A DNA stretch of 64,000 nucleotides from CAVZTX01 sp963778375 (GTDB lineage Bacteria; Chloroflexota; Ktedonobacteria; Ktedonobacterales; Ktedonobacteraceae). The position numbers were made by a program, and so were the translations under genes. The notes under the pieces were generated by a model. That model was not told the DNA's origin. It saw only the letters and a list, made by a program, of their open reading frames with translations, and ran no database searches. Shown here one piece after another: positions 37,008 to 46,946 of this stretch; positions within the stretch are counted from its first letter, which is position 1; each line of letters opens with the position of its first letter. Location of the stretch: NCBI GenBank assembly GCA_963778375.1, contig CAVZTX010000025.1:27822-91821 (forward strand), written 5' to 3'.

Positions 37008-38087
37008 ATGGCAGAGTTAACGTGGAAGGGTAAATATACCCCGAATAAAAAAGACTCCTCGTCAGGGGTACCAACACCAAAACACCTCCATGCCCTCGAA
37101 GGCTTCAACGGGCATGCGTCAATAGACCAATTCTCCGCATCCCACCCATCTACTCCTCTATGGCATAACCGTCTGATATTGGGAGATAAAAACGATGTTC
37201 TCCTGGCGCTACTGCCAGAATTTGCTCAGCGTATCAACCTCATTTACATCGATCCACCTTTCATGACTGGCCGCAATTTCAAAAGTGGCTCTCAATTGGC
37301 GTATAGCGATAAGTGGCACAATAACCTTGACACATATCTTCAATGGCTACACGAAACCTTTGTACTGTTGCGACAATTACTGACTGAAAATGGCAGTTTA
37401 TATGTACACCTCGATTGGCGTGTAGTCCACTATGCAAAGGTGATTTTGGATGCGGTTTTTGGTTTCACTCCGAGCGCTAAAGGACCTGGCTTTAAAAGTG
37501 AGATCATCTGGCATTATCAGTCGGGTGGCCGCTCCCAGAAATCCTATGCACGTAAGCATGATACGATTTTGCTGTATACAAAATCGGCCCAGTATTGTTT
37601 CCATGGAGAGCGTATTGGGGAACGACGAGGCATCCACAAGCGCAATCATATGCGTAAACAGATAGGAGCCAATGGTCATATCCAATGGACAATTCGCTCG
37701 GCAGGCCAACTCTATACCTACGATCAAGATACAATTATGACTCCCTCCGATGTCTGGAGCGATATCAGCCACTTGCATCAGAAAGATCCTGAACGCAACG
37801 GCTACGCCTCGCAGAAACCAGCCGCCTTGCTTGAACGCATTATCTTAGCTTCTTCTGAAGAGAACGATCTCGTTCTCGATTGCTTTTGTGGTAGTGGCGT
37901 CACCCCGGCAGTCGCCGACAGGCTTGGCCGTCGATGGATTGCCTCTGATGCAAGTCGCCTCGCTATTGAGGTAACACAGAAACGACTGCTAGCAACAGAA
38001 CAGCTACAACCCTTCGTTCTGCAACAAGTGATTGACCCGGTGGACAAGCAAGCAGTCGATCACGAAGCAGCCATCCGTGTGATATAA
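37008..38087 (+). CDS. Site-specific DNA methyltransferase, N6/N4 class, beta order
   Basis: AdoMet-dependent amino-methyltransferase of 359 residues in the N6_N4_Mtase family. The catalytic motif IV comes first as IYIDPPFMTGRNF (residues 77-89), motif I comes late as VLDCFCGSGVTPAVADRLGRRW (near 285-305); this order is that of the beta class. YASQKPAALLERII is the usual linker before motif I. No restriction endonuclease, specificity subunit or Vsr gene is adjacent, so it looks like an orphan enzyme with an epigenetic or protective role. The preceding leader ORF suggests translational control. The recognition sequence cannot be told. Confidence 0.85.
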   Translation: MAELTWKGKYTPNKKDSSSGVPTPKHLHALEGFNGHASIDQFSASHPSTPLWHNRLILGDKNDVLLALLPEFAQRINLIYIDPPFMTGRNFKSGSQLAYSDKWHNNLDTYLQWLHETFVLLRQLLTENGSLYVHLDWRVVHYAKVILDAVFGFTPSAKGPGFKSEIIWHYQSGGRSQKSYARKHDTILLYTKSAQYCFHGERIGERRGIHKRNHMRKQIGANGHIQWTIRSAGQLYTYDQDTIMTPSDVWSDISHLHQKDPERNGYASQKPAALLERIILASSEENDLVLDCFCGSGVTPAVADRLGRRWIASDASRLAIEVTQKRLLATEQLQPFVLQQVIDPVDKQAVDHEAAIRVI

Positions 38088-38140
38088 TCAAATCGATTAA
38101 GTGAAAACCACATCCAGTCAGAAATAGATAAAAACCCGCT

Positions 38141-38938
38141 ATGCTAGAGCTGCTAGAACAGTTATTTCGACAGGTGCGTACTTATATGCACTCCGAACGC
38201 TTCAACCGTACCCAGGTCTATTTTCAGTCTCCTGAACACATAACCATGCAGTTTGACCGTGACGCAGAAGATTTGATCATCCATGGGCTGAAAGAAAGCG
38301 ATCACGGTTTCGAGGTCCTCACCGAGGAGCGGCCTCCCTTTACGACGGCACCCGAACCTCGCTACCGGATTGTGGTTGACCCCGTAGATGGCTCGACTAA
38401 TGTCGCGCGAGGCATCATGACCGCAGGGGTGGCGCTTGCAGTACTTCCGATCGACGCACCTATCCATCCAGACCATGTACAATGGGCATTGGTAGGCGAG
38501 ATTTTCAGCGGTACTGTCTATTCAGCAGAACGTGGGAGTGGAGCCTTTTGTAACCGACAGCGCTGCCAGGTAAGTGAAACTCAGCAACTCTCGGAGAGTA
38601 CGGTTGGAATGAACTTCGATGGTCGCGACCTTGATATATTGCGCAGGTTTCTTACTGAAAAACCTACGCCCGGCAAGGTACGCCGTTCCGGCAGCTCCGC
38701 AATGGACATTGTCTATGTTGCGAATGGTGCGTACGATGCCTATGTTGACATCGGACGCATTCTCACCGCCGAATCATTTCTGGCCTCGTTAAGTATTGTA
38801 CTTGAGGCCGGAGGCGTAATCAGCGATCAACATGGAAAACCACTACGCAATGTTACCCAATTGACCGACGCTTTTTCACTTGTAGTAGCTGGATCGAAAG
38901 AACTACAACAGGAGATTTTAGCAAAGACAAATAGTTAA
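38141..38938 (+). CDS. Inositol monophosphatase family protein
   Basis: Mg-dependent sugar phosphatase of 265 residues. Motifs: an early Asp in QFDRDAEDLII, EVLTEERPPF (metal Glu), the signature RIVVDPVDGSTNVARG (residues 77-92) and a C-terminal GAYDAYVDIG...ESFLASLSIVLEAGGVISD. Substrates may be inositol-1-phosphate, fructose-1,6-bisphosphate or related. The usual C-terminal W-D of classic IMPases appears here as LTAES, so substrate preference may differ. It follows the methyltransferase on the same strand by about 50 bases and overlaps the convergent cysteine-peptidase-like gene by four bases. Confidence 0.8.
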   Translation: MLELLEQLFRQVRTYMHSERFNRTQVYFQSPEHITMQFDRDAEDLIIHGLKESDHGFEVLTEERPPFTTAPEPRYRIVVDPVDGSTNVARGIMTAGVALAVLPIDAPIHPDHVQWALVGEIFSGTVYSAERGSGAFCNRQRCQVSETQQLSESTVGMNFDGRDLDILRRFLTEKPTPGKVRRSGSSAMDIVYVANGAYDAYVDIGRILTAESFLASLSIVLEAGGVISDQHGKPLRNVTQLTDAFSLVVAGSKELQQEILAKTNS

Positions 38939-39720
38939 GAGCGAGGTGTCAAAATAGCACTGAACCCCTGCCACATTCCTAGAAACATAGCATGGGTTAT
39001 ACGTTGAAAGTTCTGGGGAGAAGAATCAGCAATATAGATATACTGGCTGTCACCGCCACGCACCACAAAAATATGACCGGCAGGGAAATAGTAACTATCG
39101 CGGACACTCACAATGATGGGGAAACCTTTATTGCTGATAGTAATCAGGTCTTGAAGAGTACGCGAATGATTGGCATCCGTGTTGAAGCCAAAATAATTGG
39201 CAGTCATTGCGATGCCATCTTCCCTCAGCAGTCCTGAATATGAGTTCCATACTCCAAAGTTCAGCTCCACCTGCAAAACATCAGCAGCAATCAGACTACG
39301 TCCATAGGCATTCATGACCATTTCCATAGCAATGCCCGAACACGAGGAATACGACCAGACTCCCCATTGATAATCTGAGTAGTACTGATTACGAGCCGCT
39401 GAATCGACACGCACAAGCTGCATACTCGCAGTAGCAGGTGCTGAATGTGCTACCGTCTGAATGTCAATCGGCTGCGAGTAGCTGAGGAAGCTGATACCAA
39501 TACCCTTGCTCAAATTTTGCAGCGCCCCATCCGCAAGAGCACTCTGCACAAAAAGCCCCAGTAACAACATGAGAAAAAGGCCAATAGAGAGGATTTTGCG
39601 ATGACTGGAATACTGTGCTAGCATTTGGCGCTTATGTCCACGTAACACACTGAAGATCAGGCTACCAACTATCGTCAGCATTACGCAGAGCAAAAGTGCC
39701 GTGATTACGGCGGACAACAT
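38935..39720 (-). CDS. Membrane-anchored C39-like cysteine peptidase family protein
   Basis: Protein of 261 residues with two N-terminal hydrophobic segments (VITALLLCVMLTIVGSLIFSVL and LSIGLFLMLLLGLFVQSALA). The exported domain has the papain-fold arrangement of Peptidase_C39_2: Cys in SYSSCSGIAMEMVMNAYG, His in PAGHIFVVRGG and Asp in IYIADSSP. The YYSDYQWGVWSYSSCS entry is typical of such proteins in Chloroflexota. A peptidase or amidase acting on the cell surface is likely; substrate unknown. Confidence 0.7.
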   Translation of the reverse strand: MLSAVITALLLCVMLTIVGSLIFSVLRGHKRQMLAQYSSHRKILSIGLFLMLLLGLFVQSALADGALQNLSKGIGISFLSYSQPIDIQTVAHSAPATASMQLVRVDSAARNQYYSDYQWGVWSYSSCSGIAMEMVMNAYGRSLIAADVLQVELNFGVWNSYSGLLREDGIAMTANYFGFNTDANHSRTLQDLITISNKGFPIIVSVRDSYYFPAGHIFVVRGGDSQYIYIADSSPQNFQRITHAMFLGMWQGFSAILTPRS

Positions 39721-40085
39721 ACGCTAACCTCACTAAAATAACTGTAAATACAAGACTGCCTTTACGTTTTGTAACGAACAGACCCTGGTGTCTCCATAAA
39801 AACAGCTAAATAATCCTATCGCTCTACCACACTCTCATAAATCTCAACCACTTCCTTTGGAATAAACTGAGATATTTAGCAAGTTGTAGCAAAAGGTACT
39901 TTTAGGCTGCACGCATAGCATACACCTCGATCTCCCTGTTCAAGCATCCTTGATCGATGTAGACGCGGCACACCTGAACGCTCAAAGGTACGGTTCCCAC
40001 TTCATCATGCACGTCTAGATTGCATGAAAATACGCTGAGAACTAGGCCTCAGCGTATTTCGTTTAAGTAAACTCAATAGCTACAT
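39721..40085. other. Intergenic region upstream of the C39-like gene
   Basis: No gene is visible. It contains the terminator of the secreted propeller gene (40028-40059) and presumably the promoter of the C39-like gene. Confidence 0.4.
40028..40059 (-). terminator. Terminator of the secreted propeller gene
   Basis: Perfect 12-base arms AAATACGCTGAG (40028-40039) and complement (40048-40059). On the minus strand the stem ends in TTTT, as expected of an intrinsic terminator 27 bases after the stop. Confidence 0.8.
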
Positions 40086-43000
40086 TTACTTGCCCACATA
40101 GCCAAAGATATCGCTACCTCCCTGCGTTCCAGAAGTACCTGTATTCCAGTACATAGGACGTTCGGCTACGAAAGCACCCGTACTTGATTGCACCACCAGC
40201 GATACCTCATAACCTTTAAAGGTGTCATTGGGCACGATCAAGTTTTGGAGAACCAGGGCGGTAATATCTATTGTAAAGCGGCTATTAGCCACCACTGTGA
40301 ACTGATCGTTGAAGGTGCGACCATCCTCATTAAGCAATTTCAATGTAATCGTTTCCGTATTAGCTGTGGGGTTTTGCAAAGTGAGCCACTCATCATAGTC
40401 AACATTGGTGTATCCCTCAGCAAAACTGTAAGCAGCCATACCGGTCACGCTCTCACCGATCAGATCCGTCCCACCTATGGAGGTGAGATTTCTGCCATTG
40501 GCAACATGAGTGTACCGGAAGAACATTTCACGCTGGGCGATAAAAGGTCCGTTGCCAGTGATATCGGCCGAGACATCCTGAGTTGGCTGACAGGGTGAGG
40601 TATCGCAGCTACCCAGATTCCCTGCTACGATAGCATTGACATTGACTATCGTCTGATCAGAGGGCGGAATGGTTTCTGCCACTGTTTCGGTGTGGCCATT
40701 GGAGAACTCTAGCTTCACGTTGGCGGTCACAACTGTCGTGCCAAAGTTTGCTAATACGAAGTTTTCCTGGAAACCTGGACCCGTGTAGCCTTCGGCAAAG
40801 AGCCACTCATTCTGCAACGTCTGCACTCCTACGACGGAAGCAGCACCGGTCACAGTTTGCGCATTTCCTCCGTTGATATTGCTAAAGTAGGTTGGCCGCT
40901 CCACTACCACTGGCTGATTCGAAGTTACCGTAACAGCCGCATGTAGTAAGGTCCCACTATTATTTGGAATGATCGTACCGCGTGTCCCGCCCGGCACTTG
41001 AATCGTTTGCGACTGGCTGCTGACCACCCCTCCCCCCACTACAAAGCTAGCAGTCACTGTAGCGGGAGTGCTGCCAGGATTCAAAACGGTAAGGAAAGAA
41101 GCATAGCCGCCGCCGGTGGGTACATCGGCAAAGTAGAAGTTCGTTCCTGTATGCGTTGATCCCAGAACGTCACTGCCACTGCTGACTCCTGCAAAGTTGG
41201 TGAAGTACATTGGTCGCTCTGCTACCACGCCAGCACAAGACGTAGGGTTGGTGACAGATACTATTGCCGAATCGGTCTGATACGTTCCAGAGCTTGCAGG
41301 TATATTGAGATCATTATTTACTGACTCAGTGAATCTACTTGCAGGAGGAACCGTCACCGACTTATTGATAGGACTGCCAGTACCCAAAAGGTATTCGATA
41401 TTGACCAGGCAATTATTGACCGGGTCCGGATTCTCTATAGTAAGGTACTCCGTAAAGCCCGCACCCGCTTTACCTTCCGCAAAGTACCACGTCTGATTGA
41501 CAGGTGCACTACCTGGATTTGGAGTTGGTGATGGCGTCGGACACGGCGTGGAAGTCGCTGTCGGCGATGGCGTTGGCTTCGGCGTTGGCGATGGTGTCGG
41601 ACTTGGTGTCGGAGACGGTGTTGGAGTTGGCGTATGCTTTGGTTTCGGTGTTGGACTCGGCGTCGGTGATGGCGTCGGACTTGGCTTTACTTTAAGCGAC
41701 ACTGAGGACGGCAGACATGGTGACGGTGACGCAGTCGGACTCGTTGAGGGCGAAGGAGTCGGCGTAGTAGACCCACTTCCTGGCCCGAAGGCAAACAACG
41801 TTCCGCTCCTACTTCCAAAATAGAGCACACCGTTCGAGATTGTAGCTGAACCCCAGAATTTCGCGTTGCTTTCTGTATCTACGAAGTTATAGAGTATGCT
41901 TCCTGTTGCTGAGTTAACCACAACGAATGTATTGCCCGCTCCCACCACAGCTAACCCTGGCACAGCTATCACTGCATCGAGCGCTGGATTGTTCCGACAC
42001 AACTCCCAGAGGAAGTTACCGGTGTTTGGATCCAAGGCGCGCAGGCTTCCTTGACAAGACGTCCCATTAATTGTAGTATTGCCCCCTGCCACATACAGCC
42101 GGGTTCCATCGTAGGCACTTGATGAAATGCTGCCAAGGCCAAGTTCGGGATTTCTCCCTGCTACCGAAATAGCAACCTTCCACAATGGTCCCGCACTGAT
42201 ATTCGTGCGATCGAAGGCATAATAGTTGCCATCCTTGCTCTCTAGGCCAACCATTGCATGTGAGACGCCACCAATTGTAGCATTGAAAAGCGTTGGAGTA
42301 CTTCCAACATCCGCATCAGTGGTTCCAGTTGGCGTAAATTGCCATGAACTAACCAATGAAAGATTGGACGCATTTAATTCAACGATTGAACTGCCTAGAG
42401 GTTCGGTGGTGAGGCAGTGCAGTGGGTCGGCGTTACCGGTGCCGAAATAGAGCATCCCGGTTGTTGAATCAATCGTAGGCGTATCCCAGACACCTGCCCC
42501 GATACAACCAGCAGGTACGACATCGAAGGTATTTTGTATTACTCCGGTTGACGCATTTACCTGATATATCGCCCCCTGGATCAATGGACAGTCACCGGTA
42601 GAAGATACTCCGATATAAACACTGCCTTTGTATACAGTTGGCGAACCATAAATAATCGCGGCTGATGATGTACTGAAATTGGTCTGCCAGAGAATCGCTC
42701 CAGTTTGTGCATTCAACGCGTACAGGTTGGTTTGACCTCCAGCCACATAGATCACCGGAGTAGAAACCCCATTAATCGTCTCCGTAGCAAAGGCCGCTGA
42801 TCCAATGATACCTAGAGTTTGACTACCACAGGATCCTAGTCGGCTACCAAGTGAAGCCGTCCAGATATCTTGCCCGGTTGAGGGATTGGTTGCATGCATC
42901 GTACCGGCCCAATCCCCCCAGTAGAGCACCCCATTCACTAATAATGGTTCGCTACTTATCTTTCCAGGGGTTTGAGCCTTCCATAGCAACTGCAGACTGG

Positions 43001-43217
43001 ATGCTGTCGTAGGATTAATTGCCGTTTCAGCAGCATTGAAGCCGGTGTGAGCACTGCTGCCAAGAAAAGTCGTCCAGTCTCCAGATGTAGCATGAGCTGC
43101 TTTATTCGGTGAAGGGCCTATTATCGCTAGCACTGTAGCAAATACAACTACAATTCCAAGCAAAGGCACCAGATAACGCTGCCTTCTATACCGCAGATTA
43201 TGAATTATATTCCTCAT
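40086..43217 (-). CDS. Large exported PQQ-type beta-propeller protein with Pro/Thr/Ser linker and four C-terminal repeats
   Basis: Surface protein of about 1043 residues. A basic stretch and one helix (YLVPLLGIVVVFATVLAIIG) form the export signal. Residues ~50-480 are a PQQ-like propeller (SGDWTTFLGSSAHTGFN, LLWKAQTPGKISSEPLLVNGVLYWGDWAGTMHA, WQTNFSTSSAAIIYGSPTVYKGSVYIG), lacking obvious dehydrogenase residues. A repeated T-P-S-P linker of about 90 residues follows. The C-terminus has four units of about 110 residues, each with W/Y-x-F-A-E/D-G near its start and V-x-E/Q-R-P/E-M/T-Y/F-F near its end. Start 43217 has AAGGAT upstream; the open frame to 43346 is not protein-like. Probably a sorted or shed adhesive protein. 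Confidence 0.75.
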   Translation of the reverse strand: MRNIIHNLRYRRQRYLVPLLGIVVVFATVLAIIGPSPNKAAHATSGDWTTFLGSSAHTGFNAAETAINPTTASSLQLLWKAQTPGKISSEPLLVNGVLYWGDWAGTMHATNPSTGQDIWTASLGSRLGSCGSQTLGIIGSAAFATETINGVSTPVIYVAGGQTNLYALNAQTGAILWQTNFSTSSAAIIYGSPTVYKGSVYIGVSSTGDCPLIQGAIYQVNASTGVIQNTFDVVPAGCIGAGVWDTPTIDSTTGMLYFGTGNADPLHCLTTEPLGSSIVELNASNLSLVSSWQFTPTGTTDADVGSTPTLFNATIGGVSHAMVGLESKDGNYYAFDRTNISAGPLWKVAISVAGRNPELGLGSISSSAYDGTRLYVAGGNTTINGTSCQGSLRALDPNTGNFLWELCRNNPALDAVIAVPGLAVVGAGNTFVVVNSATGSILYNFVDTESNAKFWGSATISNGVLYFGSRSGTLFAFGPGSGSTTPTPSPSTSPTASPSPCLPSSVSLKVKPSPTPSPTPSPTPKPKHTPTPTPSPTPSPTPSPTPKPTPSPTATSTPCPTPSPTPNPGSAPVNQTWYFAEGKAGAGFTEYLTIENPDPVNNCLVNIEYLLGTGSPINKSVTVPPASRFTESVNNDLNIPASSGTYQTDSAIVSVTNPTSCAGVVAERPMYFTNFAGVSSGSDVLGSTHTGTNFYFADVPTGGGYASFLTVLNPGSTPATVTASFVVGGGVVSSQSQTIQVPGGTRGTIIPNNSGTLLHAAVTVTSNQPVVVERPTYFSNINGGNAQTVTGAASVVGVQTLQNEWLFAEGYTGPGFQENFVLANFGTTVVTANVKLEFSNGHTETVAETIPPSDQTIVNVNAIVAGNLGSCDTSPCQPTQDVSADITGNGPFIAQREMFFRYTHVANGRNLTSIGGTDLIGESVTGMAAYSFAEGYTNVDYDEWLTLQNPTANTETITLKLLNEDGRTFNDQFTVVANSRFTIDITALVLQNLIVPNDTFKGYEVSLVVQSSTGAFVAERPMYWNTGTSGTQGGSDIFGYVGK

Positions 43218-43807
43218 CACTTTGTTTATCCTTAAACATGCGCTGTACATCCTACTTCGATCATAAAAGGGATGATATTTGCATTTTTCTCTTTGCGTAT
43301 TATCCCTTTGAAGATCGCCTCTCACGCAATAACACAAGTTAGTCACCTATCCACATCTTCCAGGTTTTAGCTTGTATAACCGCATAATCCAAAGTATTGC
43401 ATATATCAATGTATAATTTGAGATACTCCAGTAGAAAAGAGGTTGAGTATAGCAAACTTCGGTTGCAATCTGTTAACCTGAAATAAAGCTAGCTTGTAAC
43501 TACTCCGTTGCCTCTTGATGCTCACCACTTTCAGTAGTCCACAAATGAATGGGCAAGCCACTTATTCATTTATGAGAGTGCCATTTAAATGCCCTTCAAT
43601 TTTTATTCCTCGCTTCCTCCCCCATTATGGCTATGCGCAAACTCCACCTTTCATTTTCATCTCACACAGAAAATGAAACATGTTGATACATCGATATATA
43701 ATCTGAAATATTGCATCTATGTAATATAATTGTGAAGATAGCATTACATTTAAGTATAACTACTGAGCATATTGTAAAAGCGTTTTTTCAGAGAAAAGGA
43801 GTAATCC
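43218..43807. other. AT-rich divergent promoter region
   Basis: No gene is seen. Two similar AT-rich stretches, one around 43402-43425 and one around 43692-43715 (each with TATAAT followed by TTGAGATA or CTGAAATA), may be related promoter elements for the two large secreted-protein genes that diverge here. Confidence 0.35.
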
Positions 43808-45940
43808 ATGCATACGAAACGATGGTATCAGATAGCGATTCTCATTCTCACTTTAGGACTGGGGTTAGGAGGCATCTTCTCTGCTAACTCACTTCTCCAA
43901 GCTCATGCTACCAGGACAAACCCTATCCAACATGTGGTAGTCATCATGCTGGAGAATCATACCTTTGATAACTTTTTTGGGCAGTTCCCCGGTGCCAATG
44001 GCGTCAGTCTTCCTCATGAACCTGATCCCTTTCCAAGCGATTATGGGCACGGCTCTGCTCCTGCAATTGCGGCCATGGATGGGGGGAAAATGGACCGCTT
44101 TGAAGCGCATAGCTACTTCCAATATACACAGTCGGATATTCCCATTTACTGGAGCTATGCCCAGCAGTTCGGCTTGGGAGATAATTTCTTTACCTCCTAT
44201 CCCACCAGTAGCACCCCAAATCACATGGCACTGCTTGCTGCACAAAACGGCGGCATCTTTGAGACGATCAATACCAATGTAGGATGTCGATCACCGCAGA
44301 ACGAAATCATTCACTCGAAAGGGCAGTCTGGAAATGACTACTGGTCTTATCCCTGCTATAATATTTCAAGTCTGCCACAGTTGCTCGGTAATGCAAACCT
44401 CAGTTGGCGCTACTACAATAGTGTTCCTATCTGGGATCCGCCATCTATGATCCAATCACTCAATGGATCACCTAATGACATTCACAATCCCAACCAATTC
44501 GTCAAAGACGTACAGTCGGGAAACATGGCTAATGTATCATGGGTCATTCCAACTGGTGATGCGACTGATCACCCACCATCTTCTGTAAAGCCTGCTCAGA
44601 ATTTCGTCGCCCAGCAGGTGAACGCGATCATGAACAGTCAATACTGGAACAGTACTGCCATCTTTGTTACCTGGGATGATTGGGGTGGAGAATACGACCA
44701 TGTAGCACCACCCAAGATTGACCCGATAGGATTGGGCCCTCGTGTTCCCTTACTCGTTATCTCTCCTTGGGCCAAGCATGGGTATATCTCTCATCGTCTT
44801 GGCGAATTTAGCTCATTTGCGAAATTTATTGAAAACATTTTCCATCTGCCTAACTTGGGCCAGCGTGACGCGAATAGCAGAATTAGTAATCTGATGAATT
44901 ACTTCAGCTTCACGCAGCCTCCTCAACCACCGATGTTGCTCAATCCGTTACCCTATTCCAACACGCTACGTATTCCATCAGGGCAAAGTGTGAAGGTTAC
45001 AGGTAGCCTCAGTCAAGTAGTTGGTGGAACTACTGACACTTACCAGTATAGTATTATCTATACCCTGCCTAACTCACCGGCAATCCATAATGTGATTATT
45101 GACGGCACGGCTCATCCAATGACAAGCATTCAGACAATTCCAGGAACGGGAACTCTGTACCAGTACAGTACAAGTCTCGGTGTAGGGAAACATACCTATA
45201 GCTTCAACTTCTCAGATACTTCGGGTACAATCACGCTTCCCGACAATGGAGTACAATACTCAGGTCCAGAAGTACATCCATTCTCCCTGAACTCCTTGAT
45301 TTCAGCGGTTACCCCGTCGGTAGCACTTCCCGGTCAGACGATAACATATACTGTGACCTATACATCCCCATCTAACACAGCACCAGTATTGGCTGAAATC
45401 GACATCGATGGGCACCCCTTCCCTATGCAACTCAAAGGGGCACCGAATTATTCGCGTGGTGCGCACTACACCTACAGCACTAATACGCTTTCTCAGGGGG
45501 TCCATTATCTGCTTTACCGCTTCGATGATGGTTCTGGTCCAGCGACCTTTTACCCCGGTCGTATAGTTCCTCAGATAACTCCTATCGTGCTGTCGCAGTC
45601 AACTGTAACCCCTAATGTTGGAACGAGTTCGACTACTTTCACCTTCCAGACCACCTATTCTGAAGTAAATGGCAGTGCGCCAACCTCGGCGAAGGTCTAC
45701 GTAGATAACGTTCCCTATTCGATGTCCTACGTCTCCGGCTCATATAGCACGGGAGCAATCTTTCAGGCGCATATGACGTTGCCTTCTGGGAGCCATACGT
45801 TTTACTTCGTCTTCAGTAACTCCCAGAGTACTTGGGCTGACCCTATAGCACCCCTAGCCTATGCTACCCCCACTGTGGCGGCAGGCATCCATTATGCAAT
45901 GCCAGGGATGTTGATTGGAAACCCACCAGATATGGATTAA
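43808..45940 (+). CDS. Exported phosphoesterase (phospholipase C / acid phosphatase family) with Ig-like tail
   Basis: Secreted enzyme of 710 residues. A signal peptide (IAILILTLGLGLGGIFSANSLLQAHA) leads into the phosphoesterase domain (PF04185 type): IQHVVVIMLENHTFDNFFGQFPG with the metal-binding Glu-Asn and catalytic Thr, then SYPTSSTPNHMALLAAQNGG, FVTWDDWGGEYDHVAPP and PRVPLLVISPWAKHGYISH. It would hydrolyse phosphate mono- or diesters outside the cell. Residues from ~380 on form three Ig-like repeats with a shared pattern (Y-x-Y-S-I/V-x-Y...A-x-V-x-I/V-D-G/N-x-x-x-P/Y-M). Start supported by AAAAGGAG. Divergent from the large propeller gene, so both may be coregulated. Confidence 0.85.
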   Translation: MHTKRWYQIAILILTLGLGLGGIFSANSLLQAHATRTNPIQHVVVIMLENHTFDNFFGQFPGANGVSLPHEPDPFPSDYGHGSAPAIAAMDGGKMDRFEAHSYFQYTQSDIPIYWSYAQQFGLGDNFFTSYPTSSTPNHMALLAAQNGGIFETINTNVGCRSPQNEIIHSKGQSGNDYWSYPCYNISSLPQLLGNANLSWRYYNSVPIWDPPSMIQSLNGSPNDIHNPNQFVKDVQSGNMANVSWVIPTGDATDHPPSSVKPAQNFVAQQVNAIMNSQYWNSTAIFVTWDDWGGEYDHVAPPKIDPIGLGPRVPLLVISPWAKHGYISHRLGEFSSFAKFIENIFHLPNLGQRDANSRISNLMNYFSFTQPPQPPMLLNPLPYSNTLRIPSGQSVKVTGSLSQVVGGTTDTYQYSIIYTLPNSPAIHNVIIDGTAHPMTSIQTIPGTGTLYQYSTSLGVGKHTYSFNFSDTSGTITLPDNGVQYSGPEVHPFSLNSLISAVTPSVALPGQTITYTVTYTSPSNTAPVLAEIDIDGHPFPMQLKGAPNYSRGAHYTYSTNTLSQGVHYLLYRFDDGSGPATFYPGRIVPQITPIVLSQSTVTPNVGTSSTTFTFQTTYSEVNGSAPTSAKVYVDNVPYSMSYVSGSYSTGAIFQAHMTLPSGSHTFYFVFSNSQSTWADPIAPLAYATPTVAAGIHYAMPGMLIGNPPDMD

Positions 45941-45945
45941 CGAAT

Positions 45946-45998
45946 ATGTATCATTCCGAAGTTTGCGAATGCACGTGGCAAACTTCGGAATGATACAT
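45946..45998. terminator. 21-base perfect hairpin between convergent genes
   Basis: Arms of 21 bases, 45946-45966 and 45978-45998, are fully complementary around an 11-base loop. It begins six bases after the phosphoesterase stop and also lies downstream of the DUF72 gene. There is no strong T-run, but position and length favour a bidirectional terminator. Confidence 0.7.
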
Positions 45999-46064
45999 GA
46001 AATGGATAAAGTCGCTATAAGCGACAGAAGTTCTGAATACTTATCTCCTTCACCACACATACGT

Positions 46065-46946
46065 CTAAAAAAGGCGACCTTGCTCAAGCTTAGTAGCAGG
46101 TTGCTCAAGTTCTTCAGATAGTGGTGGCAAAGGCATCAGGGTACTGATACGCTGATAGAGGGCATAGCAAATGACTGGCGAGTGTACCTCAAAAGGGCAG
46201 TGGCAGAAAACGTAAACTGTTATGTCTCTCTGTAACCACTCTGCCAACTGCTGTGCCCAGGAATTGAGTAATGGTTCGTTGACTTCCATCCGTGGATGAC
46301 CGATATAACGAACAAAAGCGAAGTCGGTAGTTACGGTTACCTGAAGGGGAAGATTAGGCTTACGTTCGCGTGCCTGAAGAATTTGCTTTTCCTCGCTTGA
46401 GCCAATTCTAATTGGCCGGGTATCCATTATAACACGTGCTATCTGATATTGAGTGAGTAGTGCGTTAAGGGTTGCAGCATGTCCTACTTCAAAAAATGCA
46501 GCATGGCGTACTTCTATCGCTAAACGGACATCTTTCGGCCAAAAGTTAAGAAACATCTCTAATTGGGAAAGTTGAGTAGGCCCAAAAGATGGTGGGAGTT
46601 GCAGAAACATCGGGCCAAGCCTTGTACCTAATCCGCTCATGCGCTCCACTAGTATCAATGTTTCTTCCCTACTATTCTCAAGGTGAGGGGCATGGCTGAT
46701 GCTCCGCGATACCTTAGGGCAGATGCGAAATGTTGGCGGCGTCTCCTGGCCCCAGCGTCTAATCGTTTCGGGAGAAGGTAGTGCGTAGAAGATCGTATTT
46801 CCTTCGACGGCATTCAAACGCCTGCTATAGAGACGTAGATAGTCACCGGATGGTGTGGATGCAGGGAAGAAATTTCCAACCCACCCTTTATAACCCCATA
46901 TAGGGCTGCCGATGTAGAACAATTTCTTCCTCCTTACTGTTTTCAT
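46065..46946 (-). CDS. DUF72 family protein (YecE-like)
   Basis: TIM-barrel-like protein of 293 residues. Family features are visible in order: YIGSPIWGYKGWVGNFFP near the start, LYSRRLNAVEGNTIFYALPSPETIRRWGQETPPTFRICPKVSR, LGPMFLQLPPSF, LAIEVRHAAFF and VTTDFAFVRYIGHPRMEVN. The biochemical function of DUF72 is unsettled. It is a single-gene unit; the ATG at 46946 has no strong ribosome site but matches the family's usual start. Confidence 0.85.
   Translation of the reverse strand: MKTVRRKKLFYIGSPIWGYKGWVGNFFPASTPSGDYLRLYSRRLNAVEGNTIFYALPSPETIRRWGQETPPTFRICPKVSRSISHAPHLENSREETLILVERMSGLGTRLGPMFLQLPPSFGPTQLSQLEMFLNFWPKDVRLAIEVRHAAFFEVGHAATLNALLTQYQIARVIMDTRPIRIGSSEEKQILQARERKPNLPLQVTVTTDFAFVRYIGHPRMEVNEPLLNSWAQQLAEWLQRDITVYVFCHCPFEVHSPVICYALYQRISTLMPLPPLSEELEQPATKLEQGRLF

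Noticed and set aside
37008..38087. Restriction-modification system
   Set aside because: Only the methyltransferase is present; neighbours on both sides have unrelated functions.
41497..41823. Gly/Val/Asp-rich open frame on the plus strand
   Set aside because: It is the antisense of the repetitive Thr-Pro-Ser-Pro linker of the large propeller protein; low complexity makes the frame stay open.
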